DNA of 64,000 nucleotides from Phytohabitans aurantiacus (GTDB lineage: Bacteria > Actinomycetota > Actinomycetes > Mycobacteriales > Micromonosporaceae): the NCBI RefSeq assembly GCF_027923225.1, contig NZ_BSDI01000057.1:1-64000 (forward strand), written 5' to 3'. Shown here in pieces: positions 15,300 through 22,747 of this stretch; the first letter of the stretch is position 1, and each line of letters begins with the position of its first letter. Below the pieces are notes generated by a model, which searched no databases, was not told where the DNA came from, and saw only the letters and a list, made by a program, of their open reading frames with translations. The translations under genes and the position numbers were made by a program.

Positions 15300-16183
15300 T
15301 CCGGCACGATCGCGTAGGCGCGGACCGGGAAGGTGCCGAAGTCGCGCACCGGTGCCGGGGCGGCGTGCAGCCGGGCGCCGGTGTCCGGCAACCGGTCCAG
15401 GCCGGTGAGGTGCTCCAGTACCGGGATGCCGGCGGCCAGCAGTCCACTGTGGGCGGGCCGCTCGCCGCCGCTCGCCGTGTCGTCGATGTTGACGCTGTCG
15501 ATGCCGACGAGCGCGGCGCCCGCCCTGACCAGTCGCTCAACACCAGCCGCCGTCAGGTATGGCGCTGGCGCCCCATAGTTCGGCGTACCCCAGTGGGCAT
15601 CCCAACCGGTGTGCAGCAGGACCGCGGCGCCGGCCACCTCCAGGCCGTCGAACGCCTCCGGGCCGATCCCCCGCGCGCCCGCCGCGCGCACCACGACCGC
15701 CGGCAGGTCGGCCACCGCCGACAGCGGCAGGCCGGCCAGGTCGGTGCCGCCCTCGTACCGGTGGAAGGGGCTGTCGACGTACGTGCCGGTGTTGCCGATC
15801 ATGCTGATCCGGTCGATCGCGAACTCCGTGCCGGGCGCGTAGTGCCCCCGCGAGTCCTCCCGGGTCAGGTGCGGCGTGATCTCGGGGCCGGGCAGTCCCG
15901 GGTACGTCGTCATGCCGGCCGTGATCACGTGACTGAGGTCGACAAGGCGCCCCTTGGCAGACGGGCCGCCCCGCGATCCCTTGTGCGGCTCGGCCACCAC
16001 CCGCACGCTGTCGAACCGCACCTCGCCGACCATCAGCAGCGCCAGGTGCCGCACGAGAAGCCCGCCGAGGACGTCCTCGGTCACCTCTGGACCCGGCACG
16101 TCCAGTCGGAAGTCGCGGACCCGCAGGTCACCGCCGTTGCTGAAGGTCACGGTCGCGTCGAACACCGCTCGGTACTGCGTCAT
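15296..16183 (-). CDS. Cyclase-family (kynurenine formamidase-like) protein with altered metal motif
   Basis: 295 residues. The cyclase domain starts near residue 79 (RLVDLSHVITAGMTTYPG) after an extra N-terminal beta-type domain of about 78 residues that I do not recognise. The usual HTGTHxDAPxH metal motif reads GNTGTYVDSPFH (residues 130-141): the first and second His positions are Asn131 and Tyr135, while Asp137 and His141 remain. GIDSVNIDD and RPAHSGLLAAGIPVLEHLTG are otherwise family-typical. Catalysis, if any, must use a changed site. It is divergent from the LysR gene and coupled to the small membrane gene. Confidence 0.75.
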   Translation of the reverse strand: MTQYRAVFDATVTFSNGGDLRVRDFRLDVPGPEVTEDVLGGLLVRHLALLMVGEVRFDSVRVVAEPHKGSRGGPSAKGRLVDLSHVITAGMTTYPGLPGPEITPHLTREDSRGHYAPGTEFAIDRISMIGNTGTYVDSPFHRYEGGTDLAGLPLSAVADLPAVVVRAAGARGIGPEAFDGLEVAGAAVLLHTGWDAHWGTPNYGAPAPYLTAAGVERLVRAGAALVGIDSVNIDDTASGGERPAHSGLLAAGIPVLEHLTGLDRLPDTGARLHAAPAPVRDFGTFPVRAYAIVPE

Positions 16184-16255
16184 GCCCCCATCCTCCGCCG
16201 CCGCCCGCGTACAGTGAAAGCGAGAATTTCTTCAGGCTGTGTATAGCGTTGCTGC
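16184..16255. promoter_or_regulatory. Cyclase/LysR divergent control region
   Basis: The 72-base gap between divergent starts carries TGAAAGCGAGAATTTCTTCA, an AT-richer stretch with TGAA and TTCA ends. LysR proteins commonly bind such interrupted dyads in the gap to a divergent target, so the cyclase operon is the expected target. Confidence 0.45.
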
Positions 16256-17191
16256 ATGCGACTCGATCCCCGCCGGCTGGCCGTGCTGCGCGCGGTCGCC
16301 GACGCCGGCAGCGTCCTCGGCGCGGCCGCCGCCCTGCACCTCACGCCGTCGGCGGTATCGCAACACGTCGCCCGCCTGGAAGCGGAGGCCGGCGTGACGC
16401 TGCTGGACCGCTCCCGCCTCGGCGGCCGGCGGGCCGCCGGCCTCACCCCCGCCGGGAAGTTGCTGGCCCGGCACGCCGGCCGGCTCGCGGGCGTGCTCGC
16501 CGAGGCCGAACGCGACCTGGCGGCCCTCACCGGGCAGGTGGCCGGCACGGTCCGGGTCGGCGCCTTCCCCACGACCATCCGGCACCTCGTCGCGCCGGCC
16601 GCGATCGCCGCCGGCCCGCACGTGCGGGTGCGCGTCCAGCAGATCGAGTCCGAACCGGGCCTCGCCGCTCTCCGCGCCGGCGCCCTCGACCTGCTCATCG
16701 TCGACCGGGACGCCGCCGACCCCGCACCGCAGCGGCCGGGCCTCGCGGCGTCGCCGCTGCTGCTCGACCCGTACCAGCTCGCCGTGCCCGCCGCCTGGGG
16801 CGCGGTCGACAGCGTCGAGGCCCTGCTCGGCCGGCCCTGGGTCGACGGCCCGCCGGGATCGGTCGCGCGCCGCTCGCTCGACCGCATCGCCGGCCAGCAC
16901 GGTGCCGCGCTGGAGCGCGCCCACGAATGCCTGGAGTATCCGGCCGCGCTGTCGCTGGTGGCGGCCGGGCTCGCGGTGGCGGTCGTGCCGGCGCTCGCGC
17001 TGCCCGACCCACCAGATTCCCGGGTACGCCTGCTGCCAGCCGCCGTCCTCGGTGCCCGCCGCCTGGACCTCGTCCACCGCGCGGGCCGGCACGAGCCCTC
17101 GCCCGCGGCGCGGCTGGTCGCCGGCGAGATTCGGGCTGCCGCACTTGATCTGGAACCGGACCGGCCGGGCCACCGTCCAAGCCGGACATGA
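16256..17191 (+). CDS. LysR family transcriptional regulator
   Basis: 311 residues. The N-terminal helix-turn-helix is typical: LDPRRLAVLRAVADAGSVLG, AAAALHLTPSAVSQHVARLE and GVTLLDRSR. The effector domain begins around VAGTVRVGAFPTTIRHLVAP (about 95-115) and includes ALSLVAAGLAVAVVPALAL. It is divergent from the cyclase operon, its probable target. The stop overlaps the kelch-like lipoprotein start by ATGA, so the lipoprotein is cotranscribed with its neighbour's regulator. Confidence 0.88.
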   Translation: MRLDPRRLAVLRAVADAGSVLGAAAALHLTPSAVSQHVARLEAEAGVTLLDRSRLGGRRAAGLTPAGKLLARHAGRLAGVLAEAERDLAALTGQVAGTVRVGAFPTTIRHLVAPAAIAAGPHVRVRVQQIESEPGLAALRAGALDLLIVDRDAADPAPQRPGLAASPLLLDPYQLAVPAAWGAVDSVEALLGRPWVDGPPGSVARRSLDRIAGQHGAALERAHECLEYPAALSLVAAGLAVAVVPALALPDPPDSRVRLLPAAVLGARRLDLVHRAGRHEPSPAARLVAGEIRAAALDLEPDRPGHRPSRT

Positions 17192-18297
17192 AGAAGGGGC
17201 TCGCTCTGCTCGCCGTCCTCGCCGCCACCGCGTGTGGCGCCACCGACCCCAGCCCCGGTGGTGGCGGCGCGCCCGGCGAGGGCTGGCGGGAGCTGGCCGG
17301 CTCCCCGCTCAGCCCCCGGCACGCCGCCCTCGGCCTGTGGACCGGCACGGAGGCGCTGATCGTCGGCGGCGCCGACGACGCGATCTGCCCACCCAACGCC
17401 GACTGCGCCGCCGACCCGACCCCGCTGGCCGACGGTGCCGCCCTCGACCCGGCCACCGGCAAGTGGCGGCGGATCGCCGACGCGCCCGTGCCGTTCTCGT
17501 GGGGGCAGGGCGTGGTCGTCGGCACGTCGGCGTACATCCTGCCGAGCCAGGGACGGCAGGTGCTGGAGTACCGGATCGGCGAGGACCGCTGGACGCTCGT
17601 ACAGGTGCCGTTCAAGCCGGACAGCTGGTACCAGCTGCTGGCCGCCGGCGGCCGCCTCGTCGCGTACTCGGGCAGCGACGAGACCGTGGAGTCGCCCGAC
17701 TACGTCCTCGACGCCGCGACCGGGGCGTGGCGCGAGCTGCCCGCCGACCCGCAGGGCCGCTCCTACGACCGCACCATGGCGTGGACCGGCCGGGAGCTGG
17801 TGCTGTTCGACAAGAAGCTGGTGCCCAACCCGGGCCAGAACGAGCCGTCGCTGACCCGGGCCGCCGCCCTGGACCTCGCCACGGGTACCTGGCGACTTTT
17901 GCCCAACTCGCAGATCCTGTACACCGCGCCGTGGCTGCTCTCGGACGGGAAGCTGGTCAACCCGACGCTCGGCGACGCCGACGGTGGCGAGGTCGGCAAC
18001 TGGGGCCGCGCCTACCCCAACGGCGGCATCCTGGACCCGGCCACCGGCCAGTGGGCGGCGCTGCCCGAGCGACCCGGTGGCGGCGAGACCTCGGGCGCCC
18101 GCTCCGCCACGTCGGCCATCTTCACCGGACTGCGGGGATCGGTCCTCGACACCACGACGGGTACCTGGGAGCCCCTCCCCACATTGCCGGGCGGCCGCCG
18201 CTCCGGCGCCACGTACGTCGCCGCCGGCCGGGACTTCCTGGTCTTCGGCGGCGGCTGGGGCGAGGATCTCCGCAACGACACCTGGCTGTGGCCCTAG
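17188..18297 (+). CDS. Kelch-like beta-propeller lipoprotein
   Basis: 369 residues. The leader MKKGLALLAVLAATACGA has a lipobox with Cys16. The mature part repeats the kelch rhythm: LWTGTEALIVGGADD, LDPATGKWRRIADAP, LDAATGAWRELPADP, LDLATGTWRLLPNS, LDPATGQWAALPERP and TTTGTWEPLPTLPGGRRSGA. That is about five or six blades of an extracytoplasmic propeller. The role is unknown; such proteins usually bind polysaccharide or protein partners. It is translationally coupled to the LysR gene, and a structured palindrome follows the stop. Confidence 0.8.
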   Translation: MKKGLALLAVLAATACGATDPSPGGGGAPGEGWRELAGSPLSPRHAALGLWTGTEALIVGGADDAICPPNADCAADPTPLADGAALDPATGKWRRIADAPVPFSWGQGVVVGTSAYILPSQGRQVLEYRIGEDRWTLVQVPFKPDSWYQLLAAGGRLVAYSGSDETVESPDYVLDAATGAWRELPADPQGRSYDRTMAWTGRELVLFDKKLVPNPGQNEPSLTRAAALDLATGTWRLLPNSQILYTAPWLLSDGKLVNPTLGDADGGEVGNWGRAYPNGGILDPATGQWAALPERPGGGETSGARSATSAIFTGLRGSVLDTTTGTWEPLPTLPGGRRSGATYVAAGRDFLVFGGGWGEDLRNDTWLWP

Positions 18298-18315
18298 CCC
18301 CCTCCCTCACCCTTG

Positions 18316-18432
18316 GTGATCAGGGCGTCCCTCAAGTCGTTAGGGCAACTTGAGGGATGAACGGTCCGAGTCGCGGCGCGACGCTTGCCCACGGCGATGT
18401 ATGCGACTCGGACTGTTCACAGCCCTGATCAC
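18316..18432 (+). repeat. Compound inverted-repeat element with three-way-junction potential
   Basis: Perfect 11-base ends GTGATCAGGGC (18316-18326) and GCCCTGATCAC (18422-18432) enclose two further hairpins. Hairpin one is TCCCTCAAGT (18328-18337) with ACTTGAGGGA (18348-18357). Hairpin two is 18359-18374 with 18403-18418, pairing at 15 of 16 bases (GAACGGTCCGAGTCGC arm). The first part is the same sequence as the simple palindrome at 27958-28007. It directly follows the kelch gene stop, so a terminator role is likely. Confidence 0.75.
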
Positions 18433-18541
18433 GAGTGCGCGGCGTCTCTATGTGCACGATCCTCCGGCGTCGTACGGTTAGCGGGTGCGACCCGACACGG
18501 GTGTCAGGGTCGCCCGTCCGCTCGTGAGGGATGGGGCCCTG

Positions 18542-19966
18542 ATGACGAGTACCGGAAACATTGCTGTCCCTGACCCGCTTCGCTGGCCCGACGTGGCCGC
18601 CGTGCCACACTCGCCGTTCCGCGCGGCCGTCGCCGCCCGCCTCCTGCGCCGCCTGGCCGAACGCGTACCGATCCGTCTTGTCGGCGGCGGCGACGCCGCG
18701 GGGCCGCCCGGCGCCCCTGAGCTGCGCCTACACCGGCCCGCCGCGGTCTACCACCGGCTCGGCGCCCGGGGGCTGATCGGCTTCGGCGAGGGGTACCAGG
18801 CCGGCGACTGGGACACCGACGACCTCGCCGGGCTGCTCACCGCCATCGCGGCCGCCCTGCGCGACGCCCGGCTCGGTGCGCTGCGGCACCTGCGCCGCCT
18901 GCGGCACCTGCCGCTGACGCGGGCACTGTTCCGGGCCCGGCTGCCGCGCGCCGAGGAAAACACCGTCGACGGGGCGCGGCGCAACATCCATCACCACTAC
19001 GACCTGTCGAACGACATGTTCGCGCTGTTCCTGGACGAGTCGATGACGTACTCGTCGGCGCTGTTCCCCGCCGACCGGCCGGTGAGGCCGACCGCAGATG
19101 GCGGCGTGGCGGTCGCTCTGACGCCCGGCGAACTCGCGGTCGCTCCGGCGCCGGGCGATCTGGCCGTGGCTGCGGCGCCCGGCGATCTCGCACTCACCGC
19201 GGCGCCCGGCGAACTCGCGGTCACTGCGGCGTCCGGCGATCTTGCCGTCGCCCAGCGCAACAAGATCGACCGCCTGCTGGACCATTCCGGCGTCGGCCCC
19301 GGCAGCCGCGTACTGGAGATCGGCACCGGCTGGGGCGAGCTCGCCATCCGCGCCGCCCGCCGAGGCGCCGCCGTCCACACCGTGACCATCTCCGTGGAGC
19401 AGCGCGACCTCGCGGCCCGCCGGGTCGCCGAAGCCGGCGTCAACGACCGCGTCACCATCGAACTACGCGACTACCGCCACATCGAGCCCGCGGACCCCGA
19501 CGGCTACGACGCGATCGTCAGCGTCGAGATGATCGAGGCGGTCGGCGAGCGGTACTGGCCGGCCTACTTCAGCACCCTCGACCGTCTACTCGCACCCGGC
19601 GGCCGCGTCGGTCTGCAGGCGATCCTGGTCCCCCACGACCGTCTCCGCGCCGCCCGCCGCACGTACACGTGGATCCAGAAGTACATCTTCCCCGGCGGGG
19701 TGATCCTGTCGACCGAAGCGATCGAGCAGCTCGTGGCCGGGCACACCCGGTTGCGCGTCCGCGACTCGCACGTGTTCGGCACGCACTACGCGGCGACGCT
19801 GCGCCTGTGGAGGGAACGCTTCACGGCGAACGCGGCGGCGGTGGCGGCGCTCGGCTTCGACCAGACGTTCCGCCGCACCTGGGAGTACTACCTGGCATCC
19901 TGCGAGGCCGGCTTCACCACCGGCCACCTCGACGTAGGCCAATTCATCCTCGAACCCCGCCCCTAA
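18542..19966 (+). CDS. Cyclopropane-fatty-acyl-phospholipid synthase family methyltransferase
   Basis: 474 residues from the ATG at 18542 (GAGGGATGGGG upstream). N-terminal part: AVYHRLGARGLIGFGEGYQA and GDWDTDDL. Then the family core: RRNIHHHYDLSNDMFALFLD, MTYSSALF, RVLEIGTGWGELAIRAARRG (SAM site, about 257-275), EMIEAVGERYWPAYF and TYTWIQKYIFPGGV. It transfers a methylene from SAM to unsaturated acyl chains of membrane lipids. Unusually, between MTYSSALF and QRNKIDRLLDHSGVG a linker of about 60 residues contains five nine-residue repeats that normal members lack. Nearby genes do not explain its regulation. Confidence 0.88.
   Translation: MTSTGNIAVPDPLRWPDVAAVPHSPFRAAVAARLLRRLAERVPIRLVGGGDAAGPPGAPELRLHRPAAVYHRLGARGLIGFGEGYQAGDWDTDDLAGLLTAIAAALRDARLGALRHLRRLRHLPLTRALFRARLPRAEENTVDGARRNIHHHYDLSNDMFALFLDESMTYSSALFPADRPVRPTADGGVAVALTPGELAVAPAPGDLAVAAAPGDLALTAAPGELAVTAASGDLAVAQRNKIDRLLDHSGVGPGSRVLEIGTGWGELAIRAARRGAAVHTVTISVEQRDLAARRVAEAGVNDRVTIELRDYRHIEPADPDGYDAIVSVEMIEAVGERYWPAYFSTLDRLLAPGGRVGLQAILVPHDRLRAARRTYTWIQKYIFPGGVILSTEAIEQLVAGHTRLRVRDSHVFGTHYAATLRLWRERFTANAAAVAALGFDQTFRRTWEYYLASCEAGFTTGHLDVGQFILEPRP
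19121..19255 (+). repeat. In-frame tandem repeat, five 27-base units inside the synthase gene
   Basis: Units translate as TPGELAVAP, APGDLAVAA, APGDLALTA, APGELAVTA and ASGDLAVAQ. The period is exactly 27 bases, so the frame is kept. It lies in the linker ahead of the SAM-binding site. Confidence 0.9.
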
Positions 19967-20090
19967 CTCCCTCCGACCCATTTCCTCCACCCGCCCACCA
20001 CGCGCCGCCCGCACCGTCCGCGCGCGTCCGCGCCTACCGAGCGCCGTCCGCGCCCACCGCGCGACCGCGGGCGTCCGCGCGCCCTCTGCC

Positions 20091-20173
20091 CGCCGATCAA
20101 GGGCGAATGCACGTGGTTGGATCTCTTTTCCGCGTGCGTTTGCCCTTGATCGACACGAATATCCTTGATCGGC
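20091..20173 (+). repeat. GATCAAGGGCG dispersed repeat, short copy R2
   Basis: The left arm GATCAAGGGCGAATGCACG at 20095-20113 and right arm at 20133-20151 differ at two paired positions. A third TCCTTGATCGGC tail follows. The upstream 94-base unit is missing. Confidence 0.8.
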
Positions 20174-20469
20174 CCATGGCGGCCGGTGCGGTGTGCGACA
20201 GCGGACGTGGGCGCGGGCGCGGCGGCCGACGTCGTCGGGGGGTTGCGCTTAGGCATCGGCATGATGCCCGGCGGGCCGGTGCGTCCGGCGCGGTCGGCCC
20301 GGACGGCGGTCGGCCCGGCCAGGCATGCGCAGGCGCGGTCGGCGCGATGCCGCATTATCGCGGAAGTTGCGGCATCCAGAGCCGCCGGAGGCAGCAAGTT
20401 CAGCGATGTCGTCCCAACGTCGCCGCGCGCGACGCTGGCGCACGATTCGGGCGCGTGGCCCGACCGCCG

Positions 20470-20548
20470 CTTGGTGGGGTGGGCTGGAATCTTGCGCCCG
20501 GCTATGTCGGATACATCCGGGCGCAAGATCCCAGTACGCCCCACCAAG
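20470..20548 (+). repeat. Long imperfect inverted repeat (39-base arms)
   Basis: The outer arms CTTGGTGGGG (20470-20479) and CCCCACCAAG pair perfectly, as do the inner TCTTGCGCCCGG and CCGGGCGCAAGA. CTGG and CCAG pair between them, with eight mismatches overall across 39 positions. It lies in a 1-kb spacer between R2 and R3 with no convincing gene. It is either a small nonautonomous mobile element or a structured RNA. Confidence 0.7.
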
Positions 20549-20652
20549 CGGGGCGCTTCCCACAACGCCGAGCCCGCGACCGGTCCGGCCAACGCTGTGG
20601 CACTCAAGGCCGCCCCACCCCTGGCCATACGCCTCCCACCTCGCCGGACCGA

Positions 20653-20830
20653 CACGTCGATCAAGGACATTCGCGTCGATCAAGGGCAAAAGCACGCGGA
20701 AAGAGATCAAAGCGCGTGCGTTCGCCCTTGATCGGCGCGTCGGGCGTGGCGACACGCCGTCACGGGCTGGCCTGGGGGCGGACGTACGCGGAAGAGAGAT
20801 CGAACCACGTGCATTCGGCCTTGATCGGCG
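20653..20830 (-). repeat. GATCAAGGGCG dispersed repeat, full-length copy R3 (inverted)
   Basis: Read on the minus strand this has the same order as R1: a GATCAAGGCCG unit, a GTCCGCCCCCAGGCC spacer, GGCGTGTCGCCACGCC, then the palindrome and a GTCCTTGATC tail. With R2 and the long inverted repeat it fills the 1002-base gap between the converging synthase and NmrA-like genes. No gene is seen in 19967-20968. Confidence 0.8.
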
Positions 20831-20968
20831 GGAGGCACGCGGGGCACGCGGGGCGTGCAGACACGCTGGCACGGGCGGGCGGCGGCGCCGAGGGAGAGGA
20901 CGGGCGCGGGCTGGGTTGCCCTCCTGGCACGCACGGCCAGGGGTTCTTGATCGGCGGGCGGCGGGCGG

Positions 20969-21616
20969 TTAGAGGAGGGTGGCTATGGCTTCGGGTACTG
21001 GGGTGTCGCCTGCGGTCAGCTCGACGATGAGCCGGCGCAGGGTGGGCTCGTGCAGCGCGGCGGCGATGAACGCGGCCACGTCGTCGCGGGGCACGGTGCC
21101 GTACTCGACGGCGAGGCCCGCGGTCACCCGGCCGGTGCCGGGCTGGTCGAGCAGGGTGCCCGGCCGGACGATGATCCAGTCCAGGTCGGTGCGGGTCAGG
21201 TAGACGTCGGCGGTCTTCTTGACGCGCATGTAGTGCTCGAAGCCTTCGCTGGTGTCACGATCGCGCCCCGCCTCCGGGAACACCGACACCAGCAAGAATC
21301 GTGTCACGCCCGCCTGGGCCGCAGCCATGGCGGCCTTCTCCAGCCCGCGCCCGTCGATAGCGGTGGTCTTGTCGATGCCGGTGCCGTGGGCGCCGGCCGA
21401 AAATACCACCGCGTCGTGGCCGGCCATCCTGCCTGCCAGCTCGTCGACTGAGTCGGCGATCAGGTCGCCAGTGACCGGCGTGGCGCCGGTGGCCAGTACA
21501 GCATCGGCCTGCGCCGGATCGCGATGGATGCCGGTCACGTCGTCGCCGCGGGCGGTGAGCTGCCCGGCGAGCCGGCGCCCGACGCCGCCGGCGGCGCCTA
21601 TCAGGAACACTCGCAT
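20969..21616 (-). CDS. NAD(P)-binding, atypical SDR/NmrA-like protein
   Basis: 215 residues with an N-terminal MRVFLIGAAGGVGRRLAGQL (G-x2-G-x2-G nucleotide motif), GDLIADSVDEL, DAVVFSAGAHG, FLLVSVFPEAG, YMRVKKTADVYL and WIIVRPGTLLD. These mark the SDR_a5/NAD(P)H-binding group. The reaction is unknown; many members act as redox sensors or NAD(P)-dependent reductases. It starts two bases after the VOC stop and is in one operon with it. Confidence 0.85.
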   Translation of the reverse strand: MRVFLIGAAGGVGRRLAGQLTARGDDVTGIHRDPAQADAVLATGATPVTGDLIADSVDELAGRMAGHDAVVFSAGAHGTGIDKTTAIDGRGLEKAAMAAAQAGVTRFLLVSVFPEAGRDRDTSEGFEHYMRVKKTADVYLTRTDLDWIIVRPGTLLDQPGTGRVTAGLAVEYGTVPRDDVAAFIAAALHEPTLRRLIVELTAGDTPVPEAIATLL

Positions 21617-21618
21617 CG

Positions 21619-22050
21619 TCACGCCGCGAAGACCTGGGAGTCGTCGGCGAACGCCTTGAACTCGAGGGCGTTGCCGGCCGGGTCGAGCAGGAACATCGTC
21701 CACTGCTCGCCGGTCTGCCCCTCGAAGCGCACGTATGGCTCGATGACGAACGCGGTGCCGGCCGCGCGCAGCCGCTCGGCGAGCTCGTGGAAGCGGGGCA
21801 CCGTCAGGATCAGGCCGAAGTGTGGCACCGGCACGTCGTGGCCGTCGACCGGGTTGTGGATCCGCTCGGCGCGCGCCGGGGCGAGGTGCGTGACGAACTG
21901 GTGGCCGTGCAGGCTCCAGTCGATCCAGGTGTCGGCGCTGCGGCCCTGCTCCAGGCCGAGCACCTCGCCGTAGAAGTGGCGCGCCGCGGCCAGGTCGTCG
22001 ACCGGCATCGCCAGGTGGAACCGCGGTATCGGGGAGTCGAGGACGCTCAT
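21619..22050 (-). CDS. VOC family protein
   Basis: 143 residues: PRFHLAMPVDDLAAARHFYG opens a single VOC domain, with H-type first ligand H12. HGHQFVTHLAPA follows, and FLLDPAGNALEFKAF ends it with the last Glu ligand. It is first in an operon with the NmrA-like gene and divergent from a GntR regulator, with only 22 bases between the start codons. The operator palindrome lies in that gap, so autoregulated co-control is likely. Confidence 0.85.
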   Translation of the reverse strand: MSVLDSPIPRFHLAMPVDDLAAARHFYGEVLGLEQGRSADTWIDWSLHGHQFVTHLAPARAERIHNPVDGHDVPVPHFGLILTVPRFHELAERLRAAGTAFVIEPYVRFEGQTGEQWTMFLLDPAGNALEFKAFADDSQVFAA

Positions 22051-22056
22051 GTCCTG

Positions 22057-22066
22057 ATGTTAACAT
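22057..22066. promoter_or_regulatory. Palindromic operator candidate between divergent start codons
   Basis: ATGTTAACAT is a perfect 10-base palindrome in the 22-base gap between the VOC and GntR start codons. There is no room for separate promoters with leaders, so bound regulator would cover both starts. Confidence 0.5.
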
Positions 22067-22072
22067 TCGGAC

Positions 22073-22738
22073 ATGACCGACGAGCGCAGGATCGCTCCGG
22101 CCCGCCGCCGCGGACTGGCCGACGAGGTCGCCGACCGCATCCGGGAGGCGATCTTCGCTGGCGTCTACGCCCCCGGTGCGCAGCTGCGCGAGGTGGAGCT
22201 GTCGGGCGCGCTCGACGTCAGCCGCGGGCCGGTGCGCGAGGCGCTGCTGCGGCTCGAAGTCGAGGGCCTGGTCCGCAGCGCCTGGCACCGCGGCGCCACG
22301 GTCACGGCGTTGTCCGACCGCGACGTGACCGAGCTTGACAGCCTGCGCGGCGCGCTCGAACACCTCGCCGTCCAGCAGGTGGTCACGGGCGCGTCCGACG
22401 ACGACATCGCGTCCATCGAACGAGCCGCCGACCGCATGGCGCGCGCCGAGGACGAGCATGACATGGTCCGGCGCGACATCGAATTCCATGACTCGGTGTA
22501 CGCCGCCGCCCGCCACCGCCGCCTGGAGGAAGCCTGGCAGGCGATCCGCTCGCAGGTACACCTGTTTCTGCTGACCCGGATCGGCCGCGACAGCCGTGAC
22601 TACCTCTCACACGTCGCCGACGAGCACCGCGACCTCGTCGCCGCCCTGCGTGCCCGCGACGCCGACCGCGCCCTGGTGCTGTTCGCCGCTCATCGGCGGC
22701 ACGCTTTCGACGTTCTCATCGGCGGTGCCGGCCAGTAG
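22073..22738 (+). CDS. GntR family regulator, FadR/FCD type
   Basis: 221 residues. Winged helix: ADEVADRIREAIFAGVYAPG, QLREVELSGALDVSRGPVRE and ALLRLEVEGLVRS. The FCD part: RDVTELDSLRGALEHLAVQQ, RRDIEFHDSVYAAARHRRLE (D-x3-H ligand pair), HVADEHRDLVAALRARDADR and LFAAHRRHAFDVL. It probably controls the divergent VOC/NmrA operon and itself through the palindrome at 22057. It is followed nine bases later by the Gfo/Idh gene and likely cotranscribed with it. Confidence 0.88.
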   Translation: MTDERRIAPARRRGLADEVADRIREAIFAGVYAPGAQLREVELSGALDVSRGPVREALLRLEVEGLVRSAWHRGATVTALSDRDVTELDSLRGALEHLAVQQVVTGASDDDIASIERAADRMARAEDEHDMVRRDIEFHDSVYAAARHRRLEEAWQAIRSQVHLFLLTRIGRDSRDYLSHVADEHRDLVAALRARDADRALVLFAAHRRHAFDVLIGGAGQ

Positions 22739-22747
22739 GCTGCGGCG

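Noticed and set aside
19963..20670. 235-residue minus-strand open frame in the 1-kb spacer
   Set aside because: It runs through the palindrome and R2 repeat and has no family resemblance. A noncoding repeat region explains it better.
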